A stretch of DNA of 42,500 nucleotides, taken from CAZFAP01 sp964516325 (GTDB lineage Bacteria; Auribacterota; JABMQX01). The notes beneath the pieces were generated by a model. The model worked only from the letters and a program-made list of their open reading frames with translations. It was not told the DNA's origin and made no database searches. Positions within the stretch are counted from its first letter, which is position 1. The number at the start of each line of letters is the position of its first letter. Shown here piece by piece: positions 1-6,451 of this stretch. Where the stretch lies: assembly GCA_964516325.1 (NCBI GenBank), contig CAZFAP010000017.1:1-42500 (forward strand), given 5' to 3'. A program made the translations under genes and the position numbers.

Positions 1-2
1 AG

Positions 3-323
3 AGGGGCTGGCTCATTGTTGACCGCGAGAGGTGGACGGTGGACGGCACGAGGGAAAGGCCCTCGACGCTGAACCCCGCGGGCGATCACACCGCCAACTT
101 CCTCGAGTGCATCAAAACGAGAAAAGAAGCTCGCTCCGACATCGAATCCATGTATTATACGACCGTCCTGTGTCATCTCGGCAACATTGCGTACCGCGTC
201 GGGCGTAGCATAAAATGGGATGGTCAGAAAGGCGTCATCGTTGGAGACAAGGACGCGATGCAATGCGAGCAGTACCGGCGGGAGTACCGCAAGCCGTGGG
301 AGCTGCCGAGTTATGAGCTCTGA
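3..323 (+). CDS. C-terminal end of a Gfo/Idh/MocA-family oxidoreductase (partial)
   Basis: The reading frame is open from the left edge of the window, so the start lies outside it; a GTG at 39 is probably internal. The visible 106 residues hold the C-terminal stretch typical of planctomycete-type Gfo/Idh/MocA proteins: a segment like HTANFLECIKTRKEARSDIE, then VLCHLGNIAYRVGR and a closing YRREYRKPWELP. The same pattern ends the full-length paralogue at 9376-10722 (HLENFLTCVRTREKPNADIE, LLCHLGNISYRVGN, LKREYRHPYVVP), which is the main basis for the call. Members are NAD(P)-dependent sugar or cyclitol oxidoreductases, often making 3-keto sugars. The catalytic and cofactor-binding part is outside the window, so substrate cannot be judged. 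The next gene encodes ThuA and DUF1080 domains, both linked to 3-keto-sugar chemistry. Confidence 0.85.
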   Translation, partial: RGWLIVDRERWTVDGTRERPSTLNPAGDHTANFLECIKTRKEARSDIESMYYTTVLCHLGNIAYRVGRSIKWDGQKGVIVGDKDAMQCEQYRREYRKPWELPSYEL

Positions 324-330
324 GATATTA

Positions 331-402
331 ACCGCAGAGGACGCCGAGACCGCAGAGATGGCTCCAAATCATTTTCTCAGCGTCCTCCGTGCTCTCTGCG
401 GT
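331..402. repeat. Dispersed ACCGCAGAG inverted repeat (family A)
   Basis: Left arm ACCGCAGAGGACGC and right arm GCGTCCTCCGTGCTCTCTGCGGT are complementary at their ends and would form a long imperfect hairpin. It lies just after the stop of the first gene and before the ribosome-binding site of the second. Relatives of the same arms recur at about 2880, 11306, 32543, 37229, 37715, 38767, 40064, 41234 and 42415. Confidence 0.8.
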
Positions 403-445
403 GAGAAATCCTGAAGCCGTAAACAGACAAGAGGAGAAACCAATC

Positions 446-1654
446 ATGGCAACTGCATTGGCAAAGCTGACAATCATGGTCCTCATTGTGACCGGCGGGC
501 ACGACTTCGAACGAGACGGGTTCTTCAAGCTCTTTCAGGGCTATGAGGACATCGTGTTCAAAGAAGTGGCCCAACCGGAAGCGAACAAATTCCTCGAAAG
601 CGGCGAAGCGGATAAGTACGACGTGATTGTCCTGTACGACATGTGGCAGGACACAAGCGACTCTCAGAAGGAAGCCTTTGTGAGGCTCCTCCAGAAAGGC
701 AAGGGGCTTGTCGCGCTCCATCATTCCATGGCTTCCTATCAGGAATGGCCGGAGTTCTTCAAAATTACCGGAGGCAAGTTCTACCTGAACGACCGCGTCG
801 AGGATGGCGGGAAGTACGGCAAGAGCGGCGTCGCGTTCGGCAAGGAAATAAAGGTCAAGGTGAACAAAGACCACCCCATCACCTACGGACTGGACGATTT
901 CGTCATCAAGGACGAGACGTACAACAACTTCCGCGTCGCCCCGGACGCGAACGTCTTCCTGACCACGGACGACCCATCGAGCGGGCCGAAGATCGGTTGG
1001 ACGAGGATGTGCGGCAACTCGCGCGTCGTCTTCATCCAGTCCGGGCACGATAACAACGTGTACAGTAACCCCACCTATCGGGAAATCATCGTCAATTCCG
1101 TCCGCTGGGCGGCACTGCCGAAAGGGCTTGTTCCCCTTTTTAATGGGAAGGACCTCACCGGCTGGGAGAAGGTCGGCAGCGCGAAATGGACCGTCGAGGA
1201 TGGTATGCTGGTCGGACAGCAAAGCGAGACCGGCGGCGTTGGCGAACTCCTCACCGAAGAAGGCTACGGCGACTTTGGACTCTATGTGAACTTCAAGGTT
1301 GCCTGGCCGGCGAACTCCGGCGTCTGGTTTCGTTACCAGGGGCCGGACAAAGCCTATCAGGCAGACATCCTCGAGTGGAAGAACCCGGTCTGCTGGACGG
1401 GAACGCTCTATTGTCCGGGCAAGATGTTCCTGGCGATGAACACCGATGAGAAGCTCGTTAACCGCGACGGCTGGAATACGTTTTTGATCCGAGCTCTTGG
1501 AGATCACGTGACGATCTTCCTTAACGACAAGAAGGTCGCCGATGTCCACGACACGACGACCGACCGCGGCAAGATCGGCTTCCAGGTCCATGCTGGGGAA
1601 GAGTTCAAAAACATGAAGATGTCCGTGCGAAGCATTGCCATCCGTAAGCCGTAG
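446..1654 (+). CDS. ThuA-like domain fused to a DUF1080 (3-keto-disaccharide hydrolase-type) domain
   Basis: 402 residues. The start at 446 is chosen for the GAGGAG at 431-436; the frame opens further upstream at 389, inside the repeat. ATG 476 is an alternative, since ThuA domains usually begin close to VLIVTGGHDF. Residues about 10-225 look like ThuA: VLIVTGGHDFERDGFF, YDVIVLYDMW, GKGLVALHHSMASYQEWPEF, HPITYGL and GHDNNVYSNPTYREIIVNSV. Residues about 230-400 look like DUF1080: LFNGKDLTGW, WTVEDGMLVG, NSGVWFRYQG, DGWNTFLIRALGDHVTIFLN and GKIGFQVH. ThuA acts with a Gfo/Idh partner in trehalose use through 3-keto-trehalose, and DUF1080 proteins are linked to cleavage of 3-keto-glycosides. Together with the Gfo/Idh gene upstream this suggests oxidative glycoside breakdown. 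No clear cleavable signal peptide is seen. Domain calls are firm; substrate is unknown. Confidence 0.88.
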   Translation: MATALAKLTIMVLIVTGGHDFERDGFFKLFQGYEDIVFKEVAQPEANKFLESGEADKYDVIVLYDMWQDTSDSQKEAFVRLLQKGKGLVALHHSMASYQEWPEFFKITGGKFYLNDRVEDGGKYGKSGVAFGKEIKVKVNKDHPITYGLDDFVIKDETYNNFRVAPDANVFLTTDDPSSGPKIGWTRMCGNSRVVFIQSGHDNNVYSNPTYREIIVNSVRWAALPKGLVPLFNGKDLTGWEKVGSAKWTVEDGMLVGQQSETGGVGELLTEEGYGDFGLYVNFKVAWPANSGVWFRYQGPDKAYQADILEWKNPVCWTGTLYCPGKMFLAMNTDEKLVNRDGWNTFLIRALGDHVTIFLNDKKVADVHDTTTDRGKIGFQVHAGEEFKNMKMSVRSIAIRKP

Positions 1655-1755
1655 GAAGTAGTGGAAGCCGCGGAGAACGCAGGCGCCAGAGCAAGCCGAA
1701 GACGGGCCTACTTGTGCAACCAGAGCATTTTCCGTTTTAGAAAGGTGAACGCGAC

Positions 1756-2847
1756 ATGGGTAAATGCGCTGCGACCATACTGGTCCTCGTTCCGTTTCTC
1801 ATGTGCGGCGGATTTGGAGCGACATCTTCGTCCGCCCCGTATCCGCAGAGCCCCATCATCACGAGCCTGACCTGGGGCGAGAATGTCCTCAAGTTGAAGA
1901 ATAGGGCGGGCGATAACTGGCCCATAACCTGGGCGGGCGACGATCTCCAGATCACAGCCTATGGCGACGGAGAGGGATTCGGGAAAAGGAAACCAGACCT
2001 GTCTCTCGGCTTCGCGAAGATTCTCGGCGACCCGCCCAAGCACCGCGGCGAAGATTTCGTCTCCGACGCGGATACCATCAAGGGCGGGGGGCCGAGCGGG
2101 ATCAAGGCAAGCGGCTTGTTAATGGTGGACAAGACCCTTTACATGTTCGTGAGGAACTACAAGGCGCCCGGCGCGAACGACCCCACGAATTCGAGGCTCG
2201 CAGGGTCAACCAATGGCGGCGCCCATTGGACCTGGGCGGACTGGCACTTCTCGGACACCTTCGGCTGTCCTGAATTTGTCCAGTTCGGAAAGAGTTACCA
2301 GGGCGCGAGAGACAACTACGTTTACATTGTTTCTCAGGCGAACGACAGCGCGTACGGCTATTCGCCGGACATCGTGTTGGCAAGGGCGCCCAAGCAGAAG
2401 GTCGCGGACAGAAACGGCTACGAGTTCTTAGCTGGTGTGGCCACGGAAGGCAAGCCCATTTGGTCCCCGGACATCACAAAACGCAAACCCATTTTCACCG
2501 ACCCGAACGGCACGCAGCGAATAGCGATGACATACAATGCCCCGTTGCGGCGATACATTCTGACGACCTCTCACCGCCCGCCGGGGAACAGGGCCACGCA
2601 CACACCCGCCCTCGGGGTTTTCGACGCGCCGGAACCGTGGGGTCCCTGGACGACGGTCTATTACGATGACGACTGGTCCCAGGGTTCCCGGACCTACCAT
2701 CACAAATTCCCGACCAAGTGGATGAGCCGCGACGGCAAAGAGATGTGGCTGCTTTTCTCCGGTCTCGATGGCGGCTATTACACGTTCTGCCTGAAAAAAG
2801 CGGTGTTGGAAATTGCGGGTCCCGGGCGAGGGAGTTCCCGCCCTTAG
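1756..2847 (+). CDS. Secreted DUF4185-like beta-propeller protein
   Basis: 363 residues. The N-terminus MGKCAATILVLVPFLMCGG has a charged start and a hydrophobic core, with a likely cleavage after GFGA, so export is expected. The body reads like a DUF4185 or GH43/GH32-like propeller. Repeated short blades include GLLMVDKTLYMFVRNYK, STNGGAHWTWADW, FVQFGKSYQGARDNYVYIVS, SPDIVLARAP, YNAPLRRYILTT, GVFDAPEPWGPWTTVYYDD and MWLLFSGLDGGYY. Such proteins bind or process extracellular carbohydrate, but no catalytic residues can be named with confidence here. It lies 101 bases after the ThuA-DUF1080 gene on the same strand and could be cotranscribed. A weak AAGGTG lies upstream of the ATG. Function is inferred only from fold-like features and context. 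Confidence 0.65.
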   Translation: MGKCAATILVLVPFLMCGGFGATSSSAPYPQSPIITSLTWGENVLKLKNRAGDNWPITWAGDDLQITAYGDGEGFGKRKPDLSLGFAKILGDPPKHRGEDFVSDADTIKGGGPSGIKASGLLMVDKTLYMFVRNYKAPGANDPTNSRLAGSTNGGAHWTWADWHFSDTFGCPEFVQFGKSYQGARDNYVYIVSQANDSAYGYSPDIVLARAPKQKVADRNGYEFLAGVATEGKPIWSPDITKRKPIFTDPNGTQRIAMTYNAPLRRYILTTSHRPPGNRATHTPALGVFDAPEPWGPWTTVYYDDDWSQGSRTYHHKFPTKWMSRDGKEMWLLFSGLDGGYYTFCLKKAVLEIAGPGRGSSRP

Positions 2848-2878
2848 CGCAAAGGTCAGGGGCAACCCCAGGGGATAG

Positions 2879-3083
2879 GACCGCAGAGACCGCAGAGAAG
2901 AAGAATTCTGACAGGATAACAGGATTGACGGGATCATCAGGAACCGCAGATGGACGCAGATGAACGCACATGGATTGAAGGGTGTATATCGGCGTGTATC
3001 TGCGTGCATCCGCGGTGAATCGGACATCGTGTTCATCCTGTGTGGGGCCGAGGGCGCCATTATCCTGTCTGCCTCCTTTGCGT
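2879..3083. repeat. Composite dispersed repeat (family A), copy 1
   Basis: From about 2888 this reads like 37246-37421 on the same strand: GACCGCAGAGAAGAAG, TTCTGACAGGAT, AACCGCAGATGGACGC, ATGGATTGAA, TGCGTGCATCCGCGGT and GGGCGCCATTATCCTGTC occur in the same order in both. The second half also matches 41311-41396 in inverted orientation. It carries no convincing ORF. It occupies most of the 688-base gap between 2847 and 3536. Confidence 0.85.
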
Positions 3084-3170
3084 TCTGTGCCTCGAGGATC
3101 GGTGTTGTGGGGCCAGGGGCGTGGCTACGGGTGAGTGGTGGGAACGGGGCGAACCCGATGGGGCCGAGAA

Positions 3171-3267
3171 GCCCGGCTAAAGCCGGCTCCGAGAAGAATG
3201 TTGCGACGGGGACGCTGACCCCGGGCTGAAGCCCGTGGCTAAAGGGAGTGCCGGCTGAAGACCGGCA
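3171..3267. repeat. Cluster of three GGCTGAAGCC-type palindromes (family B)
   Basis: Three short imperfect palindromes: 3171-3188 (GCCCGGCTAAAGCCGGCT), 3220-3237 (CCCGGGCTGAAGCCCGTG) and 3249-3267 (TGCCGGCTGAAGACCGGCA). Each has complementary GC arms around a TGAAG or TAAAG centre. Similar units lie at 9091-9192. Confidence 0.75.
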
Positions 3268-3365
3268 ACCAGTGCCTGGGGGATTGGTGTTGTAGCCCCA
3301 CCATGCCGATCGCGCATCAGGCGATGGCTGGCTCATGCGCAACTGAAGCGTAACCCCCCCCACCA

Positions 3366-3409
3366 TTTTCATGGTCTCCGGGTGAACGAAGTCCATGAGC
3401 GGCTGCGGT
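3366..3409. repeat. 44-bp dispersed repeat (family E), copy 1
   Basis: Begins TTTTCATGGTC, contains GGGTGAACGAAG and ends CTGCGGT. It matches 41426-41469 on the same strand with three differences in 44 positions by eye. Confidence 0.85.
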
Positions 3410-3455
3410 GAGTCCCTCCTGAAAGTGAGCGGTTGCCGCGCGTCCTGATTCCCCG

Positions 3456-3484
3456 TTGACATGGCGGCGGCTGTGAGGTACTCT
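3456..3484 (+). promoter_or_regulatory. Sigma70-type promoter for the zinc-ribbon membrane protein
   Basis: TTGACA at 3456-3461, a 17-bp spacer, and TACTCT at 3479-3484. The -35 box is perfect and the -10 box is weak but keeps its leading TA and final T. Transcription would start near 3491, about 45 bases before the ATG. Confidence 0.55.
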
Positions 3485-3535
3485 ATTAGGAGAAGTTCGG
3501 CTCAAGGAACAACGAATACTGTGAGGAGTTGACAG

Positions 3536-4315
3536 ATGCTCACTTGTCCAAATTGTGGGGTAGAAAACCGCTTTGGCGCCATATTCTGCCGTGGATGCGG
3601 GAAGAAACTGGATATTATTGACGAGATCACCGTCGAGAATATTCATGAAAAGACTACCGGGAAAAAGAGGAGACGGAAAAAAGACAAATCGGCTCTGACT
3701 CCGAGGGAGCTTCGCACGAAGGGCGTCATCATCAACGCGATTCGCATCGCGATCATCTTGCTCGTGGGGTTCGCGGTTTATCTGACGCAGGTCACTCCCC
3801 CTATCTCCGCCATCCCCACCTCCGAAGCCGCGGCCAAGAGCTTCGTCCAAAAGAAGAAGCAGCTCGAGGACGCGATCAAGAACAAGGGCACTGCTTCCGT
3901 CACGGTCACTCAGAAGGAATTGAACTCCCACATCGCCGAGCTTGTCTCGAACGTCGAAAAAGGCAAGCTCGTGAAGCTGGAGAACGTCCAGGTCGCTTTC
4001 GGCAACGGCGCGAAGGAGGACGAGATTGCGGTCAGGATGTATGTCCGGGTTTTCGGAAAGCAGACGCTGTTTCAGCTCTTCGGGAAAGTGGATAAGAGCA
4101 AGGGCGAGATGAAATTCTCGGCGGCGCCGTTCGCGAAGGTCGGCAAGCTTCCCTATCCGGCGTTCCTGATGAAGATGCACAGCAAGAATGTCCTGAAAAA
4201 TATGCAGAGCGATACCGACCTCTTCAAGAAGCTGTCTCAGGCGACCATCAAGAGTGCGAAGGTCCGAGGCGGCGGAGCAACTCCCGCGATAGAATTGAAA
4301 GTCGTCGGAAAATAG
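3536..4315 (+). CDS. Zinc-ribbon, single-pass membrane protein of unknown function
   Basis: 259 residues. It begins with a four-cysteine zinc ribbon: C4-P-N-C7 and C18-R-G-C21 in a context like CPNCGVENRFGAIFCRGCGK. A very basic linker (GKKRRRKKDK) follows, then one hydrophobic segment at about residues 65-83 (INAIRIAIILLVGFAVYL), and a C-terminal domain of about 170 residues rich in Lys, Val and Phe. The basic linker on the N-terminal side predicts that the ribbon is cytoplasmic and the C-terminal domain is outside the membrane. I do not recognise the C-terminal family. Preceded by a TTGACA promoter; the neighbours give no functional hint. Confidence 0.8.
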   Translation: MLTCPNCGVENRFGAIFCRGCGKKLDIIDEITVENIHEKTTGKKRRRKKDKSALTPRELRTKGVIINAIRIAIILLVGFAVYLTQVTPPISAIPTSEAAAKSFVQKKKQLEDAIKNKGTASVTVTQKELNSHIAELVSNVEKGKLVKLENVQVAFGNGAKEDEIAVRMYVRVFGKQTLFQLFGKVDKSKGEMKFSAAPFAKVGKLPYPAFLMKMHSKNVLKNMQSDTDLFKKLSQATIKSAKVRGGGATPAIELKVVGK

Positions 4316-4377
4316 CGAATTTCGGCTCACGCTGCTTGGCGCCGTTCCTGTGAGGCTGTATTTCGACAAAGAAAAGC

Positions 4378-4406
4378 TTGACAATGGAGCGACGAGCAGG
4401 TATATA
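4378..4406 (+). promoter_or_regulatory. Sigma70-type promoter of the DAHP synthase leader
   Basis: TTGACA at 4378-4383, a 17-bp spacer, and TATATA at 4401-4406. Start of transcription is expected around 4412-4415, just before the GAGGT ribosome-binding site (4420-4424) of the leader ORF. The distance from this promoter to the DAHP synthase start is about 290 bases, all of it accounted for by leader ORF and terminator. Confidence 0.75.
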
Positions 4407-4428
4407 GCAGCCAAAATCTGAGGTAGAA

Positions 4429-4575
4429 ATGCAAACAGGAACCAGTACACGGCACAAGAAACTAAGCGATACGTCGTTGACGCTCGTTCGCCGCGGGCTC
4501 CATGAAGGCGACATTCTGCGCACAGCCTGGTACTGGTACTTTTACTTTAGCAGCCTCTCGAGGGGGAGTCCTTGA
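4429..4575 (+). CDS. Aromatic-rich leader peptide (attenuator ORF)
   Basis: A 48-residue ORF starting at ATG 4429, with GAGGT four bases upstream, and ending at TGA 4573. It starts MQTGTSTRHKK. Codons 34-40 (4528-4548) read Trp-Tyr-Trp-Tyr-Phe-Tyr-Phe, followed by SSLSRGSP and the stop. Seven aromatic codons in a row, 25 bases before a strong intrinsic terminator and 122 bases before a DAHP synthase start, is the signature of a ribosome-mediated attenuator leader like those of trp and phe operons. Here the run samples all three end products of the pathway. The peptide itself probably has no other role. At 48 residues it is longer than classical leaders, so the true start could lie downstream, but no better-placed ATG was found in this frame. 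Confidence 0.82.
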   Translation: MQTGTSTRHKKLSDTSLTLVRRGLHEGDILRTAWYWYFYFSSLSRGSP

Positions 4576-4600
4576 GATAGCCTGATAGAGGAGTTTGGAT

Positions 4601-4640
4601 CAGCCTCGGGACCCCCGAAAGTTCCGAGGCTGTTTTTTTA
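4601..4640 (+). terminator. Intrinsic terminator of the aromatic attenuator
   Basis: CAGCCTCGG (4601-4609) pairs perfectly with CCGAGGCTG (4624-4632), with a 14-base loop, followed by seven T (4633-4639). It lies between the leader ORF and the DAHP synthase, so it must be read through for expression. Competing pairings exist: CCTCT (4554-4558) with AGAGG (4587-4591); GAGG (4588-4591) with CCTC (4604-4607), or CTGAT (4582-4586) with ATCAG (4599-4603). CAGCCTC at 4551-4557 also duplicates the terminator's left arm. This allows a 1:2 / 2:3 / 3:4 switching scheme. Confidence 0.85.
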
Positions 4641-4697
4641 TTGGCAAATCGGAGCAACCAGTGCGAACATGAATCAGCTTGATTCGGGGAGGTAATC

Positions 4698-5717
4698 ATG
4701 ATCGTCGTCATGAAAAGAAACGCAACGCAGGAGGAAAAGGAGCGAGTCTATCAGGAGATTCGTCGCGTAGGATTACGCTACCAGGCGATCGAAGGCGTCG
4801 AAAGGACCGTCATCGGCGTCATCGGCGCGCAGCCCGACACGGGGAAGCTTTTCCTGGACGTCCTGCCCGGGGTCGAAAAGGTCATTCCCATCCTCCGACC
4901 TTACAAGTTGGCCAGCCGGGAGCTGAAGAAAGACGATACGGTCATCCGCGTCAACGGGGTCAAGATCGGCGGAAATCGAATCGTGGTCGCGGCGGGTCCC
5001 TGTTCCGTCGAGGACGAGGAGTCGCTCTTCTCCGTCGCCAGGAGCGTCAAGGAATCGGGCGCCGCGATTCTGAGGGGAGGGGCTTTCAAACCAAGGACGT
5101 CCCCCTACAGCTTCCAGGGGCACGGCGAGCCTGCGTTGAAATATCTCGCCCGCGCGAGAGAGCTCACGGGGCTTCCAATAGTCACCGAAGTCATGGACAC
5201 CAAGGACATCCCGTTGGTCGCCGAATACGCGGATATTCTCCAGGTCGGCGCGAGGAACATGAGCAACTTCAGCCTTCTCAAAGAGCTTGGCAATCAGCCA
5301 AAACCTGTTCTTCTCAAGCGGGGAAGGGCTTCCACCGTAACCGAGCTCCTCATGTCGGCGGAGTACATCCTGTCCGGCGGCAACATGAACGTCGTCCTCT
5401 GCGAAAGGGGAATACGAACGTTCGAGAACGGCACGAGAAATACGCTTGACCTCAGTGCCGTGCCCGCTCTCAAAGAGGCGACACACCTGCCGGTCTTTGT
5501 TGACCCCAGCCACGGCACCGGTCGGAGCGAATATGTGGAAGCCATGTCAAGGGCGGCCGTCGCCGCCGGGGCTGACGGACTACTCATTGAGGTTCACCCC
5601 AGTCCGGAGAAGGCTTTGAGCGACGGAGAGCAGTCTCTTCGTCCGGAGGATTTCGCTCGGCTCATGGACAGCGTCCGTCGGGTTGCGGAAGCGGTGGGCA
5701 AGACGGTCCAACCGTAG
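4698..5717 (+). CDS. aroF: 3-deoxy-7-phosphoheptulonate (DAHP) synthase, type I beta with regulatory domain
   Basis: 339 residues. It condenses phosphoenolpyruvate with erythrose 4-phosphate, the first step of the shikimate pathway. Residues 1-70 form an N-terminal ferredoxin-like/ACT-like domain (MIVVMKRNATQEEKERVYQE ... VEKVIPILRPYKLASRE), as in the feedback-inhibited Thermotoga enzyme. The catalytic barrel follows, with AAGPCSVE (metal ligand C102), RGGAFKPRTSPYSFQG (126-141), LQVGARNMSNF, LLKRG, ERGIRTFE and VDPSHGTGRSEY. Length is normal for the family. GGGGAGGT at 4686-4693 fits ATG 4698. Preceded by promoter, leader peptide and terminator, so regulation is probably double: attenuation by aromatic aminoacyl-tRNA levels plus feedback on the N-terminal domain. 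No other aromatic-pathway gene is adjacent, so the attenuator seems to serve this gene alone. Confidence 0.96.
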   Translation: MIVVMKRNATQEEKERVYQEIRRVGLRYQAIEGVERTVIGVIGAQPDTGKLFLDVLPGVEKVIPILRPYKLASRELKKDDTVIRVNGVKIGGNRIVVAAGPCSVEDEESLFSVARSVKESGAAILRGGAFKPRTSPYSFQGHGEPALKYLARARELTGLPIVTEVMDTKDIPLVAEYADILQVGARNMSNFSLLKELGNQPKPVLLKRGRASTVTELLMSAEYILSGGNMNVVLCERGIRTFENGTRNTLDLSAVPALKEATHLPVFVDPSHGTGRSEYVEAMSRAAVAAGADGLLIEVHPSPEKALSDGEQSLRPEDFARLMDSVRRVAEAVGKTVQP

Positions 5718-5801
5718 AGAGCAGTCCTTTTCCGCCGGCGAGAGTGGCTGTTGGGCACAGTGTGCTCGATTTGATAATCATCGGAAGGCGGAGGCGCAGG
5801 C

Positions 5802-6350
5802 ATGATTCATCTTTATCTCGGCGACGGCAAGGGAAAGACCTCCGCAGCAATCGGCCTCGCGATAAGGGCGGCGGGGGCCAGGCTGAAAGTCGCCATCGTC
5901 TTTTTTGACAAAGGCGAGCCGGGCGGCGACCCCTCGCAAGAACTCTATTCCGAGCGGACTTCCCTTCGTTCCATTCCCAATATTGAAATCGTCTCCTGCG
6001 GCTTGTCGAGGTTTCGCGTCGGCTGCCCTTTCAGGGAAGGGATAACCGAGGAGGACGTTCGGGAGGGTCGCCGCGGTTACGAACTCTCCGCGGACCTGCT
6101 TCGGCGCAAAACCCATTCCGTCGTTATTCTCGACGAGATATTGTGCCTCGTCCATCTTGGGATTCTTCACGAAAACGAGATAGTCTCGCTGATGAAGCTA
6201 TCCCGCAAGCCCCCGGAAACAGAACTCATCCTCACGGGACGAGTAGATTCCCCTTCTCTGATTCAGCACGCGGACCTCGTTACCGAGATGAGGAAAATCA
6301 AGCATTACTTTGATTGCGGTACGCACGCCAGAAGGGGTATAGAGTATTAG
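5802..6350 (+). CDS. cobO: Cob(I)yrinic acid a,c-diamide adenosyltransferase (CobA/CobO/BtuR type)
   Basis: 182 residues. It transfers the adenosyl group of ATP to cob(I)alamin or cobyrinate, making the adenosylcobalamin precursor. The P-loop GDGKGKTSAA (residues 7-16), the HSVVILDEI Walker-B-like strand and ELILTGRVDSPSLIQHADLV are diagnostic of the family, and the C-terminal EMRKIKHYFDCGTHARRGIEY matches its usual ending. Length is normal. GGAGGCGCAGG precedes the ATG. It stands 84 bases after the DAHP synthase gene with no visible terminator between them, so read-through is possible. No other corrinoid gene is in view, and the upstream gap is too short for a cobalamin riboswitch. Confidence 0.93.
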   Translation: MIHLYLGDGKGKTSAAIGLAIRAAGARLKVAIVFFDKGEPGGDPSQELYSERTSLRSIPNIEIVSCGLSRFRVGCPFREGITEEDVREGRRGYELSADLLRRKTHSVVILDEILCLVHLGILHENEIVSLMKLSRKPPETELILTGRVDSPSLIQHADLVTEMRKIKHYFDCGTHARRGIEY

Positions 6351-6451
6351 GGTCAAATGTGGTGGGCAGGCCCCTCGGGCGGCAAAAGCAGGTGGCTCGT
6401 GAATCGAGGCGCGGCCCCAGAACGTTGGGACCCGCCTCACGGAGAGAGAAC

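Noticed and set aside
377..1591. Long minus-strand ORF (404 codons) opposite the ThuA-DUF1080 gene
   Set aside because: It is the antisense shadow of a clear gene in GC-rich DNA; its translation shows no recognisable domain and is rich in Val, Arg and Asp as such shadows are.
2879..3270. CRISPR array
   Set aside because: The repeats here are palindromic and irregularly spaced, with no uniform repeat-spacer period and no cas gene in the window.
4406..4640. T-box riboswitch before DAHP synthase
   Set aside because: No T-box sequence or specifier stem is apparent, whereas a leader ORF with aromatic codons and its own ribosome-binding site explains the region.
5718..5801. Possible cobalamin riboswitch before the corrinoid adenosyltransferase
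   Set aside because: The gap is only 84 bases and lacks a B12-box-like core; too short for the element.
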